The translations under genes were made by a program, and so were the position numbers. From JAVVTQ01 sp036653595 (lineage in GTDB: Bacteria > Bacillota > Clostridia > Oscillospirales > Ruminococcaceae): DNA of 64,000 nucleotides. Positions 61,164 through 64,000 of this stretch are shown one piece after another (positions within the stretch are counted from its first letter, which is position 1; every line of letters starts with the position of its first letter). The stretch is taken from the NCBI GenBank assembly GCA_036653595.1, contig JAVVTQ010000004.1, forward strand, positions 15,615 to 79,614, written 5' to 3'. Under the pieces are notes generated by a model. That model made no database searches. It was not told where the DNA came from and saw only the letters and a program-made list of their open reading frames with translations.

Positions 61164-62403
61164 CATGTTTGGACTGGGAGAAAAGTACAACGAGCTGGAT
61201 AAAAGGCTGATGAGCAAATGCGCGGTTCAATTTGCAAAAATAGATGCCGTCAGGGATGTAAATCAGCTCAAGATGCTCAATGCATTTACAAAAAATCGCG
61301 TCGGAGCGCAGCATTTTGCCGCATCAACAGGCTATGGCTACGGAGATGTGGGACGCGATATGCTGGACCGTGTTTTTGCAGATGCCGTGGGTGCGCAGAG
61401 CGCAATTTGCCGTGCTCAGTTTATGAGCGGCACACACGCGCTCACTGTCGCACTGTTCGGCGTGCTTCGCTTCGGGGACACACTCATGGCCGTCACGGGA
61501 AGGCCTTATGACACGCTCTCGGACGTAATATTCAAGAGCGAAAAATCGCTGGGTTCCCTCGGGGATTTCGGCGTGCATTATGCCCAGATTGACATGCGCG
61601 GCGACGAGCCAGATTACAAAAAAATTGCCGAAAGCTCAAGCACGGCAAAAGTTATATATATACAGCGCTCACGCGGATACAGCGCACGAAAGGCGCTCAC
61701 GGTGGACGAGATAGGCAAGATAGCAAGGACGGCAAAGGAGGCAAACCGCGATGCAGTCGTGATGGTGGACAACTGCTACGGTGAGTTCACCGACACAACC
61801 GAACCCATAGAACACGGCGCTGACCTCATCATCGGATCGCTCATCAAAAACCCGGGCGGCGCCATTGCTGAAACCGGCGGATACATCGCGGGAAAAAAGG
61901 AATTGGTCGAGCTTTGCGCAAACCGATTGACGGCGCCGGGAACAGGCGCGGAAATCGGGTCTTTTCCAACAGGCTACAGAAACATGTTTCTGGGTCTTTA
62001 TATGGCTCCGGAAATCACGGCGACGGCGCTCAAATCAGCCGTATACGGCGCCGCTCTGTTTGAGGAGCTGGGACTTGCAGCATCCCCTCGATATGACGAA
62101 AAGAGAAGCGATATAGTGACCTGCGTTGTCATGGACAGCCAGCAGCAGCTACTCGAGCTTTGCCGCGCGGTCCAGAGCGCGTCTCCCATAGACAGCTTTG
62201 CCGTGCCGGAAGCGTGGGAAATGCCGGGTTATGAGAGCAAGGTTGTCATGGCATCCGGCGCATTCACATGCGGCTCTTCTATCGAGCTGTCTTGCGACGC
62301 ACCGATAAGAGAGCCATATACGGCATATATTCAAGGCGGCATAAGCCTGACGGCGGCGAGGTTTGCCTATTTGAAATTTGCCGCGGGAAGCGGGCTTTTT
62401 TAG
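61150..62403 (+). CDS. methionine gamma-lyase-like PLP enzyme (Alum_res family)
   Basis: The 417-residue protein belongs to the family long annotated as aluminium-resistance or methionine gamma-lyase-like. It has FMSGTHALTVALFG, VDNCYGEFTD and the PLP-lysine region GSLIKNPGGAIAETGGYI. A C-S lyase or related PLP reaction on amino acids is inferred; the true substrate is unsettled. It overlaps the second peptidase gene by 14 bases, closing the murD operon: peptide breakdown and amino-acid use may be linked here. A terminator follows. Confidence 0.87.
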   Translation: MMSFDMFGLGEKYNELDKRLMSKCAVQFAKIDAVRDVNQLKMLNAFTKNRVGAQHFAASTGYGYGDVGRDMLDRVFADAVGAQSAICRAQFMSGTHALTVALFGVLRFGDTLMAVTGRPYDTLSDVIFKSEKSLGSLGDFGVHYAQIDMRGDEPDYKKIAESSSTAKVIYIQRSRGYSARKALTVDEIGKIARTAKEANRDAVVMVDNCYGEFTDTTEPIEHGADLIIGSLIKNPGGAIAETGGYIAGKKELVELCANRLTAPGTGAEIGSFPTGYRNMFLGLYMAPEITATALKSAVYGAALFEELGLAASPRYDEKRSDIVTCVVMDSQQQLLELCRAVQSASPIDSFAVPEAWEMPGYESKVVMASGAFTCGSSIELSCDAPIREPYTAYIQGGISLTAARFAYLKFAAGSGLF

Positions 62404-62758
62404 ACCTCACCCAAAATGATAAAAGTCCTATTTCCATTTGACGGGAAATAGGACTTTTTTGTTTTAGGGCAATAAGAAAAGGAATCTCATGGCTGACAGC
62501 GACAGCATCATCTAAATTGCCTGTCTCGCTCAATCGAAGTTTTCTGTTTTTAGAGTGTCGCAGCAAGTTCGAAAAATATAAGTGCAGGCAGCTGAATGTC
62601 AAATTTTTTGGATTTCCTCATCACCCTCAGAAAGGTGCAAACAAAAGACAATAAAGCGAAAAACAACAACTTCACCAATTGTTTTGCAATATTTAGCTTT
62701 CACAGCAAACAAAAGAAATCGTGCCTTTTAATAAAACAGACCCGAAAAGTCAAATGCA
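62404..62758. other. intergenic region after the murD operon
   Basis: These 355 bases hold the terminator at 62421-62460. A minus-strand open frame in 62461-62602 continues into the preceding gene and has no support of its own. I see no RNA gene. Confidence 0.4.
62421..62460. terminator. strong bidirectional terminator
   Basis: AAAAGTCCTATTTCC (62421-62435) pairs with GGAAATAGGACTTTT (62444-62458) and runs into more T; the leading AAAA gives a T-run on the other strand. Confidence 0.85.
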
Positions 62759-63427
62759 TTATCTGGTGTTGTCGTTCCATTCGTTCATCTGTTTTCTGAA
62801 ATTTTTGCGCGTGGCACGATATGAGTTGTTGCGCTTGATCATGCGCATGAAATCCCCGCCGAAAAAGAGCAGGAGGCTGAGAAGCGACGCCAAAATTGAG
62901 CCGCGCACAGCCGCGCCATTGCGGATGAATTCAACAACATAAAATACTGCGTTAAAAATTGCAAGGTACTTCATTTTAGTTGGAATAAAGAAAAAAAGCA
63001 TAACTTCGAAGTCGGGAAACAGCACAGCAAATGCAAACAGAAGAGAGAAATTCAAGTAAAGGTTAAAGCCATAGCCTGTGAAAAGCGCGGACACTACCGT
63101 GGCGAGCCAGCCAACAAGGTAAAAAAGTGTAAAGCCAAAGCTGCCCCACTCGTTTTCGAGTGCTCCGCCAATCATATAATAAAAATACAGCGTCAGAAAT
63201 ATAAACAGAATGTTAGTTGATTGCGGCAAAAACAAGAATGTAAACAGACGCCAAACCTGTCCCTTGGCAACCATCGCCATGTTGAGAGAGAGCAGAGAGC
63301 TGAGGGGATTGTCCCGAAGTATCAAATCGGCGGCAAAAACAACAAATTGCAAGACAACGATGCAAAACATAAGATTAGGTATGCCGAACCTGCCGAATTT
63401 TCTTTCCAGTTTGTTTACCCAGTTCAT
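62759..63427 (-). CDS. rhomboid-fold membrane protein, probably without protease activity
   Basis: The 222-residue protein has six membrane helices and the rhomboid L1 loop (RLFTFLFLP, then YFYYMIGGALENEWG). The place where active rhomboids have GASG reads NLYLNFSLLF, and no histidine partner is seen in the last helix, so the Ser-His dyad seems to be absent. It may be a pseudoprotease like derlins or iRhoms, which bind membrane clients. The charged C-terminal tail is inside. GGAGAAATAAT precedes the ATG. It is expressed alone. Confidence 0.75.
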   Translation of the reverse strand: MNWVNKLERKFGRFGIPNLMFCIVVLQFVVFAADLILRDNPLSSLLSLNMAMVAKGQVWRLFTFLFLPQSTNILFIFLTLYFYYMIGGALENEWGSFGFTLFYLVGWLATVVSALFTGYGFNLYLNFSLLFAFAVLFPDFEVMLFFFIPTKMKYLAIFNAVFYVVEFIRNGAAVRGSILASLLSLLLFFGGDFMRMIKRNNSYRATRKNFRKQMNEWNDNTR

Positions 63428-63837
63428 ATTATTTCTCCAATGCGGTTAAACTGATATTTATATATTATAGTGCATTAATGCGTAGGTAATCAAGTCATTT
63501 CATGCGGCACAGTGCATTATTTGACAGAACTGTTTTCAAATCGCGATTTTAAACCGAACTCGCCACTCTGCCGCAACCGAATTTTAACAAATTGTAAAAA
63601 ATAGCGGAAATGTGCAAAACTTCAATTCAAAAATGAGCTTTTAAGGCAGCGGAGATGCTGTCAAAATGTTTCTTATTCTAGACAGTTCCTTTGAACCTCA
63701 TTTTTCAAGGCAGTGCGGTGCTGATGCTGACATTGCTTGCTAAAACGGCAGAGCAAATAATTTTTTTTGATGAATGATTGAGGTTGCAAAAGTGCGCTTA
63801 TTTTGATAAGATAAATGTGTTCGTAAATTAAGCATAT
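63428..63837. other. intergenic region with inverted and direct repeats
   Basis: This 410-base gap holds the rhomboid promoter and the tRNA promoter region. TTCAAAAATGAG (63626-63637) and CTCATTTTTCAA (63697-63708) form an inverted repeat with one mismatch, and AAGGCAG (63643 and 63707) followed by GATGCTG recurs, so a small duplicated or hairpin element is possible. No gene is seen. Confidence 0.4.
63464..63493 (-). promoter_or_regulatory. promoter of the rhomboid-fold gene
   Basis: On the minus strand TTGATT (63488-63493), 18 bases and TATAAT (63464-63469), about 37 bases before the start codon. Confidence 0.55.
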
Positions 63838-63920
63838 GCGGGTGTGGCGGAATTGGCAGACGCACCGGTCTTAGGAGCCGGTACTTCGGTGTGCAGGTTC
63901 GACCCCTGTCACCCGCACCA
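63838..63920 (+). tRNA. tRNA-Leu (anticodon UAG)
   Basis: The 83-base class II tRNA folds with acceptor arms GCGGGTG (63838-63844) and CACCCGC (63910-63916), the D-arm stem GCG/CGC, an anticodon stem CCGGT/GCCGG with loop CTTAGGA (anticodon TAG), a variable arm with a TTCG loop, and the T-arm GCAGG-TTCGACC-CCTGT. CCA is encoded. It reads CUA leucine codons. Confidence 0.95.
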
Positions 63921-63922
63921 AA

Positions 63923-63965
63923 AAAAGTCATGTATGAGGAATTAAACTCATGCCTGGCTTTTTGT
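63923..63965 (+). terminator. terminator of the tRNA gene
   Basis: An imperfect stem from AAAAGTCATG to CATGCCTGGCTTTT, with the inner ATGAG/CTCAT stem, ends in TTTTTG. Confidence 0.6.
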
Positions 63966-64000
63966 TTTGTTTGTGATATTATAGGGTAAAGATTATTTAT

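Noticed and set aside
63740..63931. 63-codon minus-strand frame containing GAGDRGRTCTPKYRLLRPVRLP
   Set aside because: It is the reverse strand of the tRNA-Leu gene, a well-known false protein.

Overview
This window looks like a chromosome segment of a low-to-mid GC, monoderm, mainly anaerobic member of the Bacillota, class Clostridia. The evidence is a set of gene families typical of that class: the GGGtGRT/NifU-like pair, a DUF1461 membrane protein next to queH, a ZapA with a long coiled coil, an Alum_res/methionine gamma-lyase-like protein, tandem M42 peptidases and C_GCAxxG_C_C and DUF362 iron-sulfur proteins. Promoters read as sigma-A type with 17-bp spacers, Shine-Dalgarno sites are strong, and some genes start with TTG. 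No lipopolysaccharide or outer-membrane genes are seen. I cannot name the genus.

Layout. 0-6.7 kb: a catalase gene behind a PerR/Fur-like box diverges from an RND efflux pump and its TetR regulator, which follows a promoter with a TetR-type palindrome. 6.8-15.6 kb: NadE, a membrane-anchored metallophosphoesterase, a DUF362 ferredoxin-like protein (minus strand), a split ChrA pair, a Na/Pi cotransporter, an alkyladenine glycosylase and a nicotinamidase-like hydrolase. 15.7-24.6 kb, minus strand: zapA-dut-maf, a MinD-like ATPase, mgsA, hisS-aspS, a C_GCAxxG protein, yccF and cardiolipin synthase. The maf/minD/mgsA order recalls the clostridial mre-min cluster with the mre genes absent. 24.7-29 kb: glycogen phosphorylase and a GH13 amylase for alpha-glucan breakdown. 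29-35.5 kb: DUF1461, QueH, a class A PBP with a long acidic cytoplasmic tail, a histidine phosphatase and an XRE regulator with a perfect operator-like dyad. 35.5-42 kb: SecA, the NifU-like/GGGtGRT pair, a PHP phosphatase and an OGG1-like glycosylase.

42.4-51.5 kb: a small membrane-anchored protein, an RlmB-like rRNA methyltransferase coupled to a very large degenerate P-type ATPase-like protein, a divergent EF-G paralogue, a pentapeptide-repeat protein, and dinB behind two SOS-box-like sites. 51.8-57.6 kb: an apparent surface-glycan decoration operon (WecE-like aminotransferase, GNAT acetyltransferase, GtrB-like GT2, a GT-C-like polytopic protein, a lipobox-plus-polytopic protein of unknown function, GtrA). 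57.7-62.4 kb: an overlapping operon of MurD, two M42 peptidases and a methionine gamma-lyase-like enzyme. The window closes with a rhomboid-fold protein and tRNA-Leu(UAG).

The items I judge most worth following up are the catalytically dead P1B-ATPase-like protein with a long disordered N-terminus (43601-46579), the WecE/GtrA/GtrB decoration locus with its unclassified membrane proteins, the GGGtGRT pair, the EF-G paralogue with altered G motifs, and the RND pump with a large coiled-coil insert. No CRISPR array, insertion sequence, prophage or rRNA was seen. All family names are from reading motifs by eye; no database search was run.
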